Part shown: in pieces, positions 34,118 through 46,380 of the stretch
Numbering within the stretch: the stretch's first letter is position 1
Layout: every line of letters starts with the position of its first letter
Translations under genes and position numbers: made by a program
Assembly (NCBI GenBank): GCA_037176705.1
Contig: CM073886.1
Location: 6,696,001-6,760,000, forward strand
DNA from: Molossus alvarezi
Taxonomy: Eukaryota; Chordata; Mammalia; Chiroptera; Molossidae
Direction: 5' to 3'
Length of the DNA: 64,000 bases
The notes under the pieces: model-generated
What the model was told of the DNA's origin: nothing
Database searches by the model: none
The model's input: only the letters and a program-made list of their open reading frames with translations

Positions 34118-34806
34118 CTCAGATTTACAATTTATGCAAATGATATACCACGGCACACCTATTGGAACACCTAAAATTAAAAACATAAACACTGGTGCAT
34201 GTTGGCAAGGATGTGGAGCAACTGGAATTCTTATACGTTGCTGGTAGGGATGCAAAATGGTAGAGCCACTTGGGAAAATAAATTTGGCAGGTTCTTATAA
34301 AGTTGAGCATACACTTACCACAGAAATCTTGCTCCTATATATTTACCCAAGATAATGAAAACTTACATTCACTCACAGACCTGTATATTAGTGTTTATAG
34401 CAAATCTGTCCGTGATAACTCAGACTGGAAACAACCATAATGTCCTTCAACTGGTGAATGGCTAAACCAACTGTGATACATCCATCCACACTATAGAATA
34501 CTAATCAGCAATAAAAAATAATGAAATACTAATACACACAATAACTTGAGTAAATGTCAAATGCAATATGCTAAGTGCAAGAAACCAGGCTCAAAAGTCT
34601 ACATTCTGTATGATTCAATTTATATAACAATCCGGAAAACCCAACCAATGGGGACAGAAAATGTATCAGTGGTTTCCAGGGGCTAGAGGTGACAACACGA
34701 TGGAATTTGAGGGATGATGGAACTGTTCTATATCCTATTTGGGGGGATGGTTTCATAACTGTACAACTAAGAGAGTAAATGTTGCTGTATGTAATTTCTA
34801 AAAGTG
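34118..34806 (+). mobile_element. old L1 3' fragment
   Basis: Ordered L1 3' blocks: GGATGTGGAGCAACTGGAAT, GGTAGGGATGCAAAATGG, AATACTAATCAGCAATAAAA, GTGGTTTCCAGGGGCTAGAG. No open frame. Confidence 0.85.
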
Positions 34807-35343
34807 AAATGGTAACTATTGCATGTTGGACCAGTCACTCCAGCTGCAGGGGATGCACTGGAGAGGGACGTGGCTGGACTCAGAGAAACCATCTGGGAGA
34901 ATGCAGCAGGCATCCAATCTCATGACGGTGGCCTGAAATTGGAGAGTGGCCGTGGGAAATGAAAAGTAGCAGACCCATCCGAGCAGTATTCAGGAAAGGG
35001 ACTCAGTAGGACTTGGTGAATGGACGAGGAGAGTTTAGATTACAGTGACAGAAAGCCAAGGAAACCGAGGATTTGAGGACAGGAGACAGTATCACTGAAT
35101 GATTGACTGTGGGGCCCAGGCAGGAGGGAAATCCCCGGAAAAGGACTAGAAGATGAGAACGGCAAGCAGGTCAAACAGAAGTATATTGGGGTTGACTGAA
35201 TGGAACAGTTGGCAGGAAAGGGAATGTCATCAAAATAGGCCATTGGAGTTTGAGCTTTCAGATCTAGAACAAGGTGCAAGAGAGAGGATGACTGGGGTTT
35301 TCCCAGTACGTGGGTAACTTTGGTTCACGGTGCTCTCTACGAC
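34807..35343. other. unassigned stretch
   Basis: Nothing recognised. Confidence 0.35.
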
Positions 35344-35357
35344 ATTGTAAGATTCTT

Positions 35358-35568
35358 TTAATTTTTTTTTTTATTTTTTTTGAGAGAGAGAAAGGGAGAG
35401 GGAAAGAGCTAGAAACGTCAATGAGAGAGAACATTGATTGGTCGCCTCCTGCATACCCCTGACTGGGGATTTGGCCCACAACCTGGGCACGTGCCCTGAC
35501 CAGGAATTGAACTGGCAACCTCTTGGTGCAGGGGTCCACACTCAAACACTGAGCTACACCGGTTGGGC
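35358..35568 (-). repeat. VES SINE (ATCAATAAA-tail type)
   Basis: Minus-strand copy, T-rich start and CACTGAGCTACACCGGTTGGGC end. Target duplication ATTGTAAGATTCTT (35,344-35,357) and ATGGTAAGATTCTT (35,571-35,584). Confidence 0.92.
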
Positions 35569-35659
35569 ATATGGTAAGATTCTTAAGAGGGGAAGATTTC
35601 TGGTTCATCTTGGAAATTCTCTTCTCATAGGTGTTCAGCACCTAGCTCAAAGACCTTGA

Positions 35660-35892
35660 CTATATCACCTGGGCAGTGTTTTTAAAACCCCAGGCCCAGC
35701 AGTACCCCAACTAATTAGCACAGTATCTCTGGGAGGGGACCCTAGGTTATTCCTGGGGAGCTTTAATAATATACAGATGCCTGGGCCTTGCTCCCAGAGA
35801 TTCTGTTAATTGGAGTAGGACCCTTGTATCTTATTTTTTCAAAAGCTCTCCAGACAATTTTAATGGGTAACCGGGGTTGAGGATCACCAGCC
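35660..35892 (+). mobile_element. MER5-type (hAT-Charlie) DNA transposon remnants
   Basis: The section 35,749-35,892 reads CCTGGGGAGCTTTAATAATA, CAGATGCCTGGGCCTTGCTC, CAGAGATTCTGTTAATTGG and GGTTGAGGATCACCAG, the MER5 order. A partial related piece precedes it at 35,660-35,748. Confidence 0.75.
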
Positions 35893-36350
35893 CAGTACAC
35901 GGAAAGCATTTCAACAAATGCTTATGACTTCCATTAGTATTTCCATCCCATCCTGTCTTCTAGGGCACAGACCCAGAATTAACCCAATGACCTAATACAT
36001 GTGGCCTCTGTGGGTCGCAGGTGCATCAAACGCAGTATCCAAGACTAAACTCCATCTCCCAACAGCCCTTGCAGACAAGTGAGAGAGCTGGCCTTTTGCT
36101 GGGAATTGGACCCAGGTTTGGGGATCAAATGTTATCCTGTGGCCATAGAGAGAATAAAATGGTAACTGAACAGAGTTTGGGGATAGTAGAGGCGCATCAC
36201 TCAAGGTTCAAGGAACTAAAGAATGAAATCTAGTTGGGGTCAGAGATTGTCTGATTGACAGGCAAAGAAGTGGGAAAATGGGTATAAGTGAAGGAATTTC
36301 AGCCTTGTCCCATTGTAGACATTTCACAAGTGCTCCATAAATGCTTGTTG
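35893..36350. other. unassigned stretch
   Basis: A CACAAGTGCTCCATAAATGC phrase at 36,326 suggests an old MIR or L2 end; the rest is unassigned. Confidence 0.35.
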
Positions 36351-36368
36351 AAAGAAATAAATCAACTA

Positions 36369-36609
36369 GCCCTGGCCGGTTTGGCTCAGAGGTTAGAGCG
36401 TTGGCTCGCAGACCAGAGAGGCCGGGGTTCGGTTCCCGCTAAGGGCACACGTACCTCAGTTGCAGTTTGTCCTCAGCCCAGGTTGGGGTTGTGTGAGTGG
36501 CAACCACTCGATGTGTCTCTCTCTCTTCAACCCTCTCTCCCTCACGCTCTATCTGAAGATAAGTGAAAAAAAAAAAAAAAAAAAGGTCCTCCAATGAGGA
36601 TTTTTAAAA
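36369..36609 (+). repeat. VES SINE (TGAGGATT-tail type)
   Basis: Head GCCCTGGCCGGTTTGGCTCA, tail with an A run then TCCAATGAGGATTTTTAAAA. Target duplication AAAGAAATAAATCAACTA (36,351-36,368) and AAAGAAAGAAATCAACTG (36,610-36,627). Confidence 0.93.
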
Positions 36610-36814
36610 AAAGAAAGAAATCAACTGAAGGAAGAGTCTGGAAGCACTGGCATGCAGCCGACGGCAGCTTTATACGAAAAGGTCAGTGACATCGCTCACT
36701 GGGGAATTTTCCATTTTAATGCGCAGAAGAATCTTCTGGGGATTTTTCTGCCATGTGGACCTCCTCGTATGCCTGTATCAATCCAAGTCCACTCCCACCT
36801 TGGGCTATTGTATC

Positions 36815-36960
36815 TGTTGTTCTCTCTGCCGGGAGTGCTCCCCACCACCACCCCAGATATTCGCAGGGCTCACTAGCCTTCTCCAGGTCTTTCCGCACAT
36901 GCCACCTTCACATTGCCGACTCCCCTTCCAGCTTCATTTTCTCTCTGGCATTTATGAGTA
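36815..36960 (+). repeat. probable L2 fragment
   Basis: TCTCTGCCGGGAGTGCTCCC, CCAGGTCTTTCCGCACATGC and GCATTTATGAGTAG resemble the L2 3' end. Confidence 0.5.
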
Positions 36961-37704
36961 GCTGATGTCCTATATATTCGGCGTCCCCAGTAGCTGCCAC
37001 CTGCCTGCGCGGGGATTTGAACTGCTTCGCTCCCTGACACCGGTAGAGCCCAGGCAGCGCCTGGCAGAGAGCAGCCCCCGGTGAATGAGTGAGCGGGAGG
37101 TTGACATCGCAGACTCTGCCCCAGGTTGTAACCCTGCAGGCCCAGGCAGGGACCAGCAATGCGCAGGTGTCCTACCGGAGATGGTTAGAGGCCACACATG
37201 AAACATTTCCTAGACCAAAAAAAAAAAAAAAAAAGTGTTGGTTTTGACTGATTACAACTGTCTTGACATCCGGGTAAAGAGCAGGAGGCTGGGGACTCAG
37301 GATCCCGGCCATCTTCACTCGTTTCTTCCTGTGCCGAGAACTCGCTTCACATCTGGTGATTTGGCAGCGGGAAGCGCACACACAGCAGGCAGGGACATGG
37401 GTGGCCAGCTCCTTGGAGGATGCCTCCCTGCGGGAGCCCACATGCACTTCTGGGCGCCGTCCCAGGTGGAAGAAGCCCAGCTCCTGCCCTGGGACAGGGC
37501 CTCAGGAAGCGGGGGCTGGGCAGAGGCGGAGCTCACACCACAGCAACGCTGCTCCGCTGGTCCGACAGCCTGCTGCGGGCTCACCAGCCAGCGCTGCGGG
37601 CAGAAACGCATGCGTGTGTACAGACGTGACTCTGTTGTATGTTACACTGATGTAAAAATGCACATTACACTATTTGCAAATATTAATACATTATGAAAAC
37701 TCTC
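36961..37704. other. unassigned stretch with an isolated A18 run
   Basis: An A run of about 18 lies at 37,216-37,233. I could not identify a SINE or gene sequence upstream of it, nor a flanking duplication. The rest is GC-rich unassigned DNA. Confidence 0.4.
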
Positions 37705-38335
37705 TGTTTTTTGGATATATTCCCAGAAGTAGAACTCCCCGTCGCACCCGGAGAGCATGGTGCTGAGTGAAATAAGCCAGTCAGAGAAAGACAAGTACCA
37801 CATGATCTCACTCACACGTGGGATTTAATGAACGGACTGAATTACCAAGCAAAATAGAGACAGACTCATAGACAGAGAGCAGGCTGACAGCTCGGGGCTA
37901 TGGGAACATGGAGAGATTGAACAGAAAAGAAGAAAGGAGCCCTGGCGGGTTTGGCTCAGTGGTTAGAGTGTGGGCCCTTGGACCAAAGGGTCACAGGTTC
38001 CATTCTGGTCAAGGGCACGTACCTGGTTCCATCCCTGGCACTGATTGGGGTCATGCAGGAGGCAACCAATCATTGTGTGTCACATCAATGTTTCTCTTTC
38101 TCTGTCCCTCCATCCCACCCACTCTTTCTAAAAAAATTAATAAAAATGAAAAGTTAATAAAATAAAAATTATTAAAAATAAAGAGAGAGAAAAAAAATAA
38201 ATAAATAAAGAGAGAGAACTCATAGACATGGACAACAGTGTGGTAGTTTGGGAAGGATGTGGGTAGGTGGAGGTGGAAGAGGGCGGAGAGGGGATAAATT
38301 GTGATGGAAACAAACAAACAAACAAACAAACAAAA
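37705..38335 (+). mobile_element. 5'-inverted L1 3' fragment
   Basis: 37,705-37,740 reads TTTTGGATATATTCCCAGAA, which is ORF2 sequence in minus sense. It switches abruptly at about 37,750 to plus-sense L1 (GTGCTGAGTGAAATAAGCCA, CACATGATCTCACTCACACG), then an AAAC-rich tail at 38,309-38,333. Such a switch is the mark of twin priming. A VES SINE splits the plus-sense part. Confidence 0.75.
37939..38142 (+). repeat. VES SINE
   Basis: Head GCCCTGGCGGGTTTGGCTCA, body with TCATGCAGGAGGCAACC, tail AAAAAATTAATAAAAATG. Inserted in the inverted L1. Confidence 0.9.
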
Positions 38336-38839
38336 TCCCTATCTCTCCTTCCCCTCAGCCCCTGGCAACCAGAGTTCCATTCTTTGTCTCCATGATTTGA
38401 ACTATTTTGGATATCTCGTATCAGATTATTCATGCAGTATTTGTCCTTCTGTGACTGGCTTATTTGGCTTAGCCTGATGTCCTCCAGGTGCATCCATTCT
38501 GCCATACATATCCAAACCTCCCATCCTTTTACGGACAGACAACATCCCATGGTATGTACATACCACCTGCTCGCTATCCAGTCATCCACTGATGGACAAC
38601 TTGGCTACTGTGACTAGTGCTTCAGTGAACGTGGAGGTGTAGATATCACCTCGAGCTCTTTGAGACACTAGAAATGGGATTGCTGGATCACATGGAAGTT
38701 CTAGTTTTAAGTTTTTGAGGACCCATCATACATCATACTGTTTTCCATAGAAGCAGAACTATTTACATTTCCAACAACAGTGTACAAAGGTTGCAGTTTC
38801 TCCACACCCTTGCCAGTGCTTACTGTCTTTTGATTTTTT
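38336..38839 (-). mobile_element. old L1 ORF2 fragment, left part (host of the nest)
   Basis: Minus-strand L1: 38,432-38,617 complement encodes MDDWIASRWYVHT-like ORF2 C-terminal sequence with many changes. It resumes at 46,381 after the inserted elements. Confidence 0.8.
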
Positions 38840-39379
38840 CCCCTCCATATCAGTAATTATTGTATTTTTAACATTTATTTATTACATCTACTTGCGTGAT
38901 ATGGCTTAGTAAAATGATATAGGTTTCAGGTGTACAATTCTACAGTACATCGTCTATACACCGTATTGTGTATTTATCACCCCGAGTCAAGTCTCCTCCT
39001 GACACCACTCTTCCATCTTCGCCCTCTCCTACCTCCTCACCCCCTCTTTCTGGTAGTCACCATGTCGTGTCTGTGTCTGTGAGGGTTTTGGTTTTTTGGC
39101 TTAATTCTTTCACTGTTTTCACCAAGCCCCTCAAACCCCTCCCCTCTGACACCTGTCAGTCTGTTCTCTATCTGTGAGTTTGTTTCTATTTTGCTTGCTA
39201 ATTTATTTTGTTCACTGGATTCCACAAATAAGTGAGATCATGTGATACTTGTCTTCTCTGACTGGCTTATCTCACTCGGCATCATGCTCTCCAGGTCTAT
39301 CCATGCTGTCACAGAAGGTAAGAGTGCCTTCTTTTCTACAGTCGAGTAGTATTCCATTGTGTAAATGTACCACAGCACT

Positions 39380-39560
39380 TTTTTTTAATCCTCACCCAAG
39401 GACATGCTTATTGATTTTAGAGAGAGGGGGAGGGAGAAAGAAAGACTGAGAGAAAAAACGATTGGGTGCCTTCCTGTACTTGCCCCTACCAGGAATGAAA
39501 CCCCCAGCCTTTCAGTGTACTGGATGATGCTCCAACCACCTGAGCCACACCAGCCAGGGC
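39380..39560 (-). repeat. VES SINE
   Basis: Minus-strand: TTTAATCCTCACCCAAGG at left, CTGAGCCACACCAGCCAGGGC at right. The flanks share ACCACAGCA / AACACAGAT. Confidence 0.88.
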
Positions 39561-40894
39561 ATAACACAGATTTGTTATCCACTCACCTACTAATGGATAC
39601 GTGGGCTGCTTCCAAATCTTGTCTATTATAAATAACGCTGCAATGAACATAGGGATGCCTATAATTTTTTGAATTAGTGTTTCAGGTTTCTTTGGATATA
39701 TTCCCAGAAATAGAATCGCTGAGTCATAAGGCAGTTCCACTTTTTTTTAATTAAAATTTTTTTAAATTTGACATTACTGCAGGTGTTTCTCCTCCTCTTT
39801 GCTCATCTCCACCCCCTCCCACCGCCCCTCCCTTCACCCAGCTGTCCTCATGTCCATTGGGTATGCGTATATGTTCTTTAGCTAATCCCACTTTCTTTAT
39901 CCAGGCACCCCCACGCCCTGCTCCTTGGGCACTAACCAGTCTGTTCCATGCATCCAGGTTCTGGTTCCAATTTGTTTGTCAGTTTATTTTGTTCATTAGA
40001 TTTCACATATTAATGAGATCATATGGTATTTGTCTTTCTCTGACTGGCTTATTTCACTTAACATAATATGCTCCAGGCTCATCCATGCTATTGTAAAGGG
40101 TAAGAGTTTCCTCTTTTTTTATAGTCATATAGTATATCATTATGTAAATGTACTACAGCCTTTTTATCCACTCATCTGCTGATGGACATGTGGGCTGTTT
40201 CCAGATCTTAGCTATTGTAAATAGTGCTGCTATAAACGTAGGGGTGCATATATTCTTTCTGATTGGTGTTTCAGGCTTCTTAGGATATATTCCCAGAAGT
40301 GGGATCACTGGGTCCAATGGCACTTCCATGTTTAATTTTTTGAGGAAACTCCATATTGTTTTGCACAGTGGCTGCACCAGTCTGCATTCCCCCCGACAGT
40401 GCACTAGGGGTTCCCCTTTCTCCGCATCCTGGCCAGCACTTGTTTGTTGATTTATTGATACCAGCCATTCTGACAGGTGGAAGTGATACTTCATTATAGT
40501 TTTAATTTGCATCTCTCTGATGATTAGTGACCTTGAGCATTTTTTTTCTCATATGTCTATTGGCTATCTGTATGTCCTCTTTGGAGGAGTATCTATTCAG
40601 ATTCTTTGCCCATTTTTTTAATTGAATTATTTGTTTGTTTTGGTGTTAAGTTGTATAACTTCTGTATAAATTTTGGATATTAACCCCTTATCAGATGTAT
40701 CATTGGTGAATATGTTCTTCCATTCAGGGGTTTGTCTTTTCATTTAGTTGATGGTTTTCTTTGCTGTGCAAAGACATTTCAGTTTGATGTAGTCCCATTT
40801 GTTTATTTTTTTTATTCTGTCTCCCTTGCCCGAGGAGATATATCAGAAAAAAATATTGCTATGAGAAATGTCCCAGATTTTACTGCATATGTTT

Positions 40895-41083
40895 ATTTTT
40901 AAATTTGTAATTGACTTTTAGAGAGAGAAAGGGGGGCGGAGAGAAAGAAACATCGATGTGACCTCCCATACATGCCTGGACCAGGGATCGAACCCACAAC
41001 CTGGGTATGTGCCCTGACCAGGAATTGAACCCACCAGTTCCATAGGATGACACTCCAACCAACTGAGCCACACAGGCCAGGGC
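40895..41083 (-). repeat. VES SINE
   Basis: Minus-strand copy ending AACTGAGCCACACAGGCCAG. Target duplication TACTGCATATGTTT (40,881-40,894) and TACTGCATGTGTTT (41,084-41,097). Confidence 0.92.
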
Positions 41084-41188
41084 TACTGCATGTGTTTTCT
41101 TCTAAAAGTTTTATGGTTTCAAGTCTAACATTTAAGTCTTAATTAACTTTGTGTGTATTCTTGTGTATGGTGTAAGGTTTCATTTTTT

Positions 41189-41375
41189 TCTAATGTTTTT
41201 ATTGATTTTCAATAGAGAGGAAAGGACAGAGAGAGACTGAAACATCAGTGAGAAAGAAACATCCATCAGCTGCCTCCTGCACACCCTCCACTGGGAATCA
41301 AACCTACAATCCGGGCATGTGCCCTGACCAGGAATCAAACTGAAGACCTCAATCCATAAGCCACATCAGCTGGGC
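41189..41375 (-). repeat. VES SINE
   Basis: Minus-strand copy with TTTTTATTGATTTTCAATAG at left and CATAAGCCACATCAGCTGGG at right; part of the head is lost. Imperfect duplication AAGGTTTCATTTTTT / AAAGTTTTGTTTTTT. Confidence 0.88.
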
Positions 41376-41974
41376 AAAGTTTTGTTTTTTCACTTGTATC
41401 AGTTCGATTTTCCCAACACATTTATTGAATAGACTGTCTTTACCCTATAATATATTTTTGCCTCCTTTGTCAAATATTAAATGACCATACAGGATGGGTT
41501 TATTTCTGGGATCTCTATTCTGTTCCTTGATCTATATGTCTGTTTTTATGCCAGCACCATGCTGCTTTGCTTACTATAGCCTTGTAATGCAGTTTAGTAT
41601 CAGGTAGCGTGATTCCTCCAATTTTGTTCTTCTTTCTCAAGATTACTGTGGCTATTCAGGGTCTTTTGTGGTTTCACATACATTTTTGGAATATTTATTC
41701 TAGTTCTGTGAAATACACCATTCATATCTTGATAGGAATTGTGTTGAATTTATAGATTGCTGTGTGTAGTATGGACATTTTAATGATGTCAGTGTTTCAT
41801 ATTTATGAACATGGTATATATTTGACTTTTTATATAATCTTCAATTTTTTCTTTAATTCTTTAATTTTTGAATACAGGTCTTTTACATTCATAATTAAAT
41901 GTATTCATAGGCATTTTACATTTTTATGCAATTTTAAATGGGATTGTTTTCTTAGTTTCCCTTTCTTTCTTTCT

Positions 41975-42228
41975 TTTTTTGTTTTTCACCTGAGGATACT
42001 TTTTCCATTTATCTTTAGATAGAGTGGAAGGGAGGGAGATGGGGGTTGGAGAGAGAGAGAGAAACATAGATGTGAGAGATACACATTGATTGGTTGCTTC
42101 CTGCATGACCCCGACCAGGGCTGAGAATCAAGCCTGCAATCCAGGTACATGCCTTTGACTGGGAATCCAACCTGTGTCCCTTCAGTCAATGGACCAACAC
42201 TAATCTCTGAGCCAAACCAGCCAGGGCT
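41975..42228 (-). repeat. VES SINE (TGAGGATT-tail type)
   Basis: TTTTTCACCTGAGGATACTT at left, GAGCCAAACCAGCCAGGGCT at right. Confidence 0.9.
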
Positions 42229-43129
42229 GTTGGAAGTTTTTTTTATTATTATTATTAATATTACTGCTTCAATTTCATTAGTTGTAATCTCTTTATTCAG
42301 ATTATCTGATTCATCCTGGTTCAGTTTTGGAAGATTGTATATTTCTAGGAATTTATCTATTTTGTCCAGATTATTCCATTTGTTAGCATATAATATTTTC
42401 TCACTATTCTTTGTATTTTTTTTTTTTTTTTTTTGGTGTTAGCTGTTACTTGTCCCCTTTCATTCCTGATTTTAATTATTTGGATTCTCTCTTTTTTTAT
42501 TGGTGAATCTGGTTAAAGGTTTGTAAGTCCTATTTATCTTTTCAAAGAACCAGCTTCTTGGTTTCATTGATATTGTGTATTGCTTTTGTTTGACTCTATT
42601 TTGTTTATTTCTGCTCCGATCTTTATTATTATTTTTTCTGCTACTCACTTTGAGCTTTATTTTGTTGTTCTTTTTCAAGATCCTTAAGTGTTAAGTCAAA
42701 TTGTATATTTGATATATTTATTGTATCTTGAAATAGGCCTCTGTAATGCTATAAATTTTCTTCTTAAAACTGCTTTTGCCGTGTGCCATAGAATTTGGGT
42801 TGTTGTACTCATGTTTTTATTTGTTTCGAGGTTTCTTTTTATTTCTTTCTTGATCTCATTGTTAACCCAATCATTGTTTAGTATAATGTTATTTAGTCTC
42901 CATGTCTTTACGTGTTTTTCAGTTTTTCCTGTGATTTATTTCTGTTTTCATACCATTATGATCAGAGAAGTTACTTGATATAATTTCATTCTTCTTTATT
43001 TTGAATCTTGTTTTATGTTCTAACATGTGGTCTATCTTCAAGAATGTTCCATTTGCACTTGAAAAAAATATGTATTCTGCTGCTTTGTGGTTAAATGCTC
43101 TGAAGATATCAATTAAATACACCTAATCT

Positions 43130-43347
43130 GCCCTGGCCGGTTTGGCTCAGCGGTTAGAGCATCAGCCTGTGGACCAGAGAGGCCTGGGTTTGGTTCCGGC
43201 TAAGGGCATGTACCTCAGTTGCAGTTTGTCCCTGGCCCTGGTTGGGGTCGTGTGTGTGGCAACCAGTCCGTGTATCTCTCTCACGTCGATGTTTCTCTCT
43301 CTCTCTTCCTCCCTCTCTCCCTCCCACTCTATCTAAATAAAATTTAA
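43130..43347 (+). repeat. VES SINE (TGAGGATT-tail type)
   Basis: Head GCCCTGGCCGGTTTGGCTCA; the tail is shortened to AAATAAAATTTAAAA. Target duplication AAATACACCTAATCT (43,115-43,129) and AAAGACACCTAATCT (43,348-43,362). Confidence 0.93.
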
Positions 43348-43559
43348 AAAGACACCTAATCTAGTGTATCATTTAAAGCCACTGTTTCCTTGTTAATTTT
43401 TGTCAGAAAGATCTACCCATTGATGTCAGTAGGGTTTAAAATCCCCTGGTATGACTGTATTAATGTCAATCTCTCCCTTTACTTACATCAAGATTTGCTT
43501 TAAATATTTAGGTACTCTTATTTCGGGTGCATAAATGTTTACAAGGGTTGTGTCCTCCT

Positions 43560-43765
43560 TTTTAAAAAATATGTTTTCATTGATTTTTTAGAGAAAGAGA
43601 GATAGAAACATCAATGTGAGAGAGAAACATCAATCAGCTGGCTCCTGCATACTCCCTACTGGGGATGGAGCCTGCCACCTGGACATGTGCCCTGACTGGG
43701 AATCATACCCAGATTGCTCAGTCCCTAGGATGATGCTCAATCCTCTGAGCCACACTGGCTGGGCT
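43560..43765 (-). repeat. VES SINE (ATCAATAAA-tail type)
   Basis: Minus-strand: TTTCATTGATTTTTTAGAG at left, CTGAGCCACACTGGCTGGGC at right. Short imperfect flanking repeat around TGTCCTCCTT / TATCCTCTTG. Confidence 0.9.
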
Positions 43766-43996
43766 ATATCCTCTTGTCTGATTGCTTCTTTTATCATTAT
43801 GTAGTGTCCTTTGCCTTTTGCAATAGCCTTTGTTTTAAAGTCTATTTTGTCAGATATAAGTATTGCTACCCCAGCTTTTTTTTTTCCCCCATTTACATGA
43901 AATATATTTTTACATCACTTTACTTTTAGTCTATGTGTATCTTTTGTTCTGAAGTGGGTCTCTTATAGACAGTATATACATAGGTCTTATTTTCTT

Positions 43997-44236
43997 TCTT
44001 TTTTTTAAATTTTTTTCTTTATTGATTTTTATAGAGAGATGGAGAGACAAATAGAAACAGGGAGAAGGAGAGAGAGATAGTAATATCAATGAGAGAGGTC
44101 ATCGATTGGCCGCCTCCTGCATGCCCCCCACTGGGGACTGAGCCCACAACCTGGGCATATGTCCTGACCAGGAATCAAACCGATGACCTCTTGGTGCATG
44201 GGTCGATGCTCAACCACTGAGCCACACCAGCTGGGC
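43997..44236 (-). repeat. VES SINE (ATCAATAAA-tail type)
   Basis: Minus-strand copy. Target duplication TAGGTCTTATTTTCTT (43,981-43,996) and TAGGTCTTGTTTTCTT (44,237-44,252). Confidence 0.94.
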
Positions 44237-44329
44237 TAGGTCTTGTTTTCTTATTCATTCACCTATACCGTATGTCTTTCGATGAGAGCATTTAAACCAG
44301 TTACATTTAAAGTGATTATCGATAGGTAT

Positions 44330-45260
44330 GTATTTGTCATTTTATTCTTTAACTATGTTCTTCTGTTTTTCTTCTTCTTTTCCTTCTCTTCTTCCTCCTC
44401 CTCCTCCTTCAATCAAGCCCTTTAACATTTCTTGTAATACTTGTTTGGTGGTAATGAACTCCTATAGCTTTTTCTTGTCTGGGGAGCTCTATTTCTCCTT
44501 CAATTTTAAATGATAGCTTTGCTGGGTAAAGTAGTCTTGGTTGTAGGTTCTTGGTTTTCATCACTTTGAATATTTCATGCCAATCTCTTCTGGCCTGAAA
44601 TGTTTCTGTTGAGAAATCAACTGTCAGTCTTATGGGAGCTTATACGTAACTAACTGTCTTTTTGTTGTGGCTTTTCAGATTCTTTCTTTGTCTTTCACTT
44701 TTGCCATTTTAATTATGATGTTTCTTGGTGTGGACCTGTTTAACTTCATCTTGTTGAGGACTATCTGTGCTTCCCGGATCTGTGTGTCTTTTTCCTTCAC
44801 CAGGTTAGGAAAGTTTTGGTCATTATTTCTTCAAATAATTTCTCCATCCCTTGCTGTCTCTCTTCTCCCTCTGGATCTCTTATGATGTGGACGTTGTTAT
44901 ACTTTGTGATGTTCCAAAGGTCACTTAAACTATCCTTTTTCTTTTTAATTAAATTTTCTTTTTACTGCTCTGATTGGGTGTTTTTTTTTTGTTTTTTTTT
45001 TCCTACCTTGTCTTCCAAATCACTGCTTCAGTCCTCTGCTTCATCCCACCTATTGTTTATTCCTTCCAGTGCATTCTTCATTTCAGATACTATATTCTTC
45101 ATTTCTGACTTTTTAAATGGTTTCTATGTCCTTTTTTACGTTGTTGTAGTTCTCACTAAGTTCCTTTAGCATTCTTATAACCATTTCTCTGAACTCTATA
45201 TCCTTTTTATTTAGCTCTTTTTTTCCGGAGATTTCTCCCATTCTTTCACTTGGGGCACGT
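44330..45260 (-). pseudogene. L1 ORF1 relic of the second nested copy
   Basis: Minus-strand ORF1 blocks parallel those at 31.0-31.8 kb (lysine-rich C-terminus near 44,460-44,640, coiled-coil region near 45,080-45,250), with frame breaks throughout. Confidence 0.65.
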
Positions 45261-46380
45261 TCCTTTGTCTTCTCATATTGCCTGCCTCTTTGTGTTTGTT
45301 TCTATGTATTAGGTAGATCAGCTAATAGTTGTCAGGGTGAGGTCAGCAGAGTTTATCAGGCCCAAACAGACCAAGATTTTGTTATGTAAAGGGAGACCTC
45401 TGTATTAGTTGAGAATGCAAGGGGGGAAAGGCCCTTATTCTAGAGCCACACAAGTCAGTCAGTCTGTCCAGATTATGCCCAACCCTTGGCCGGTGGAGTT
45501 ACCTGAAGTCAGAAGGGTGAGGCCATCAGGAGCCTGGAAAGTGGGTCTAGTGAATCTCCCATGATGGGGAGGCACCAGTAAGGCTTATGGGAAGGTGTGG
45601 GGAATGGGCCTTGCCCCAAAGCCACATAACTCAGTCACTGACACTCCTGAGTATACCCTCATTTTTAAACCCTAGCTCAGGCAGCTGACTCCTCAGTAGG
45701 GCTTACGCTCTGCAGGGTTGGGAAGCAGGGGCTATTGCTTTCTCCTAAGCTGATGCCGTATAGAGGGGAGTGCTCCACTCAAGAAAGATGGCATTTGTGG
45801 TGTGAGGGCTGAACTCAGCACAGGGACCCTGGCTGCTGTCCCTTCAGCTCTCTCAGAGCCACAAACCCCATCTCTCCTCACTGGACTTTAGTCTGCTCTG
45901 CCCTCCCTCCACCAGAGCCCAGAGTGCATAGCTGCTAACAAAATTTCATACATTTCCCCTTTAAGAGGGCACCTGTGTTCTAGCAGACTCCTGCGTCTCC
46001 CTGGCAGACAGAATCCCTGCTGACTTCACAGCCAGAAGTTATGTCAGCTCCTCTTCCTGGCTCCAGTTCTCTGGGCTGGGGAGCCTGGCTTGGCATTGAG
46101 ACTCCATGCTTCTCAGGAAGAACCCCTACAACTGAGGTATCCCTCCAGAACCTTAGCCAGCACCCATGGGAATGGAGCCAGACTTTTTTGTGCTCCCGCC
46201 CTTTCCCCCAGTCTCGATGTGGCTTCTATAAACCCTTGGTTATAAAACTTCTCTTCAGCTAGTGTTCCACTGGTTATCCAGGTTAATTATTGCATAATTT
46301 AGTTGTAATTCCTGTTTGGTCCTGGGAGGAGGTGAGTGTATCTTCCACCTACTCCTTCACCATGTTGGATCCCCTGTGGT

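Larger units (their letters stand above)
40150..44300 (-). pseudogene. L1 ORF2 relic of the second nested copy
   Basis: The ORF2 C-terminus is readable at 40,153-40,512 ([20 protein letters not shown]). Upstream it decays into short frames broken by stops and by VES copies at 40.9, 41.2, 42.0, 43.1, 43.6 and 44.0 kb. A clear catalytic box was not seen. Confidence 0.75.
38840..46380 (-). mobile_element. nested L1 insertion bounded by a 17-bp target duplication
   Basis: CTGTCTTTTGATTTTTT is perfectly duplicated at 38,823-38,839 and 46,381-46,397. Within lie two L1 3' ends in the same minus orientation. One is 38,840-39,742 (3' UTR and ORF2 C-terminus up to the LPYDSAILFLGIYPKK block). The second starts at about 39,745 with its own T-rich tail and 3' UTR and carries ORF2, ORF1 and a 5' UTR reaching 46,380. 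Both copies contain the [10 protein letters not shown] block (39,486-39,740 and 40,153-40,512). Six VES SINEs are inserted in the second copy and one in the first. No ORF is intact. Confidence 0.82.

Noticed and set aside
37235..37696. 153-codon frame as a coding gene
   Set aside because: It overlaps equal-length frames on both strands in GC-rich DNA and matches nothing I know.
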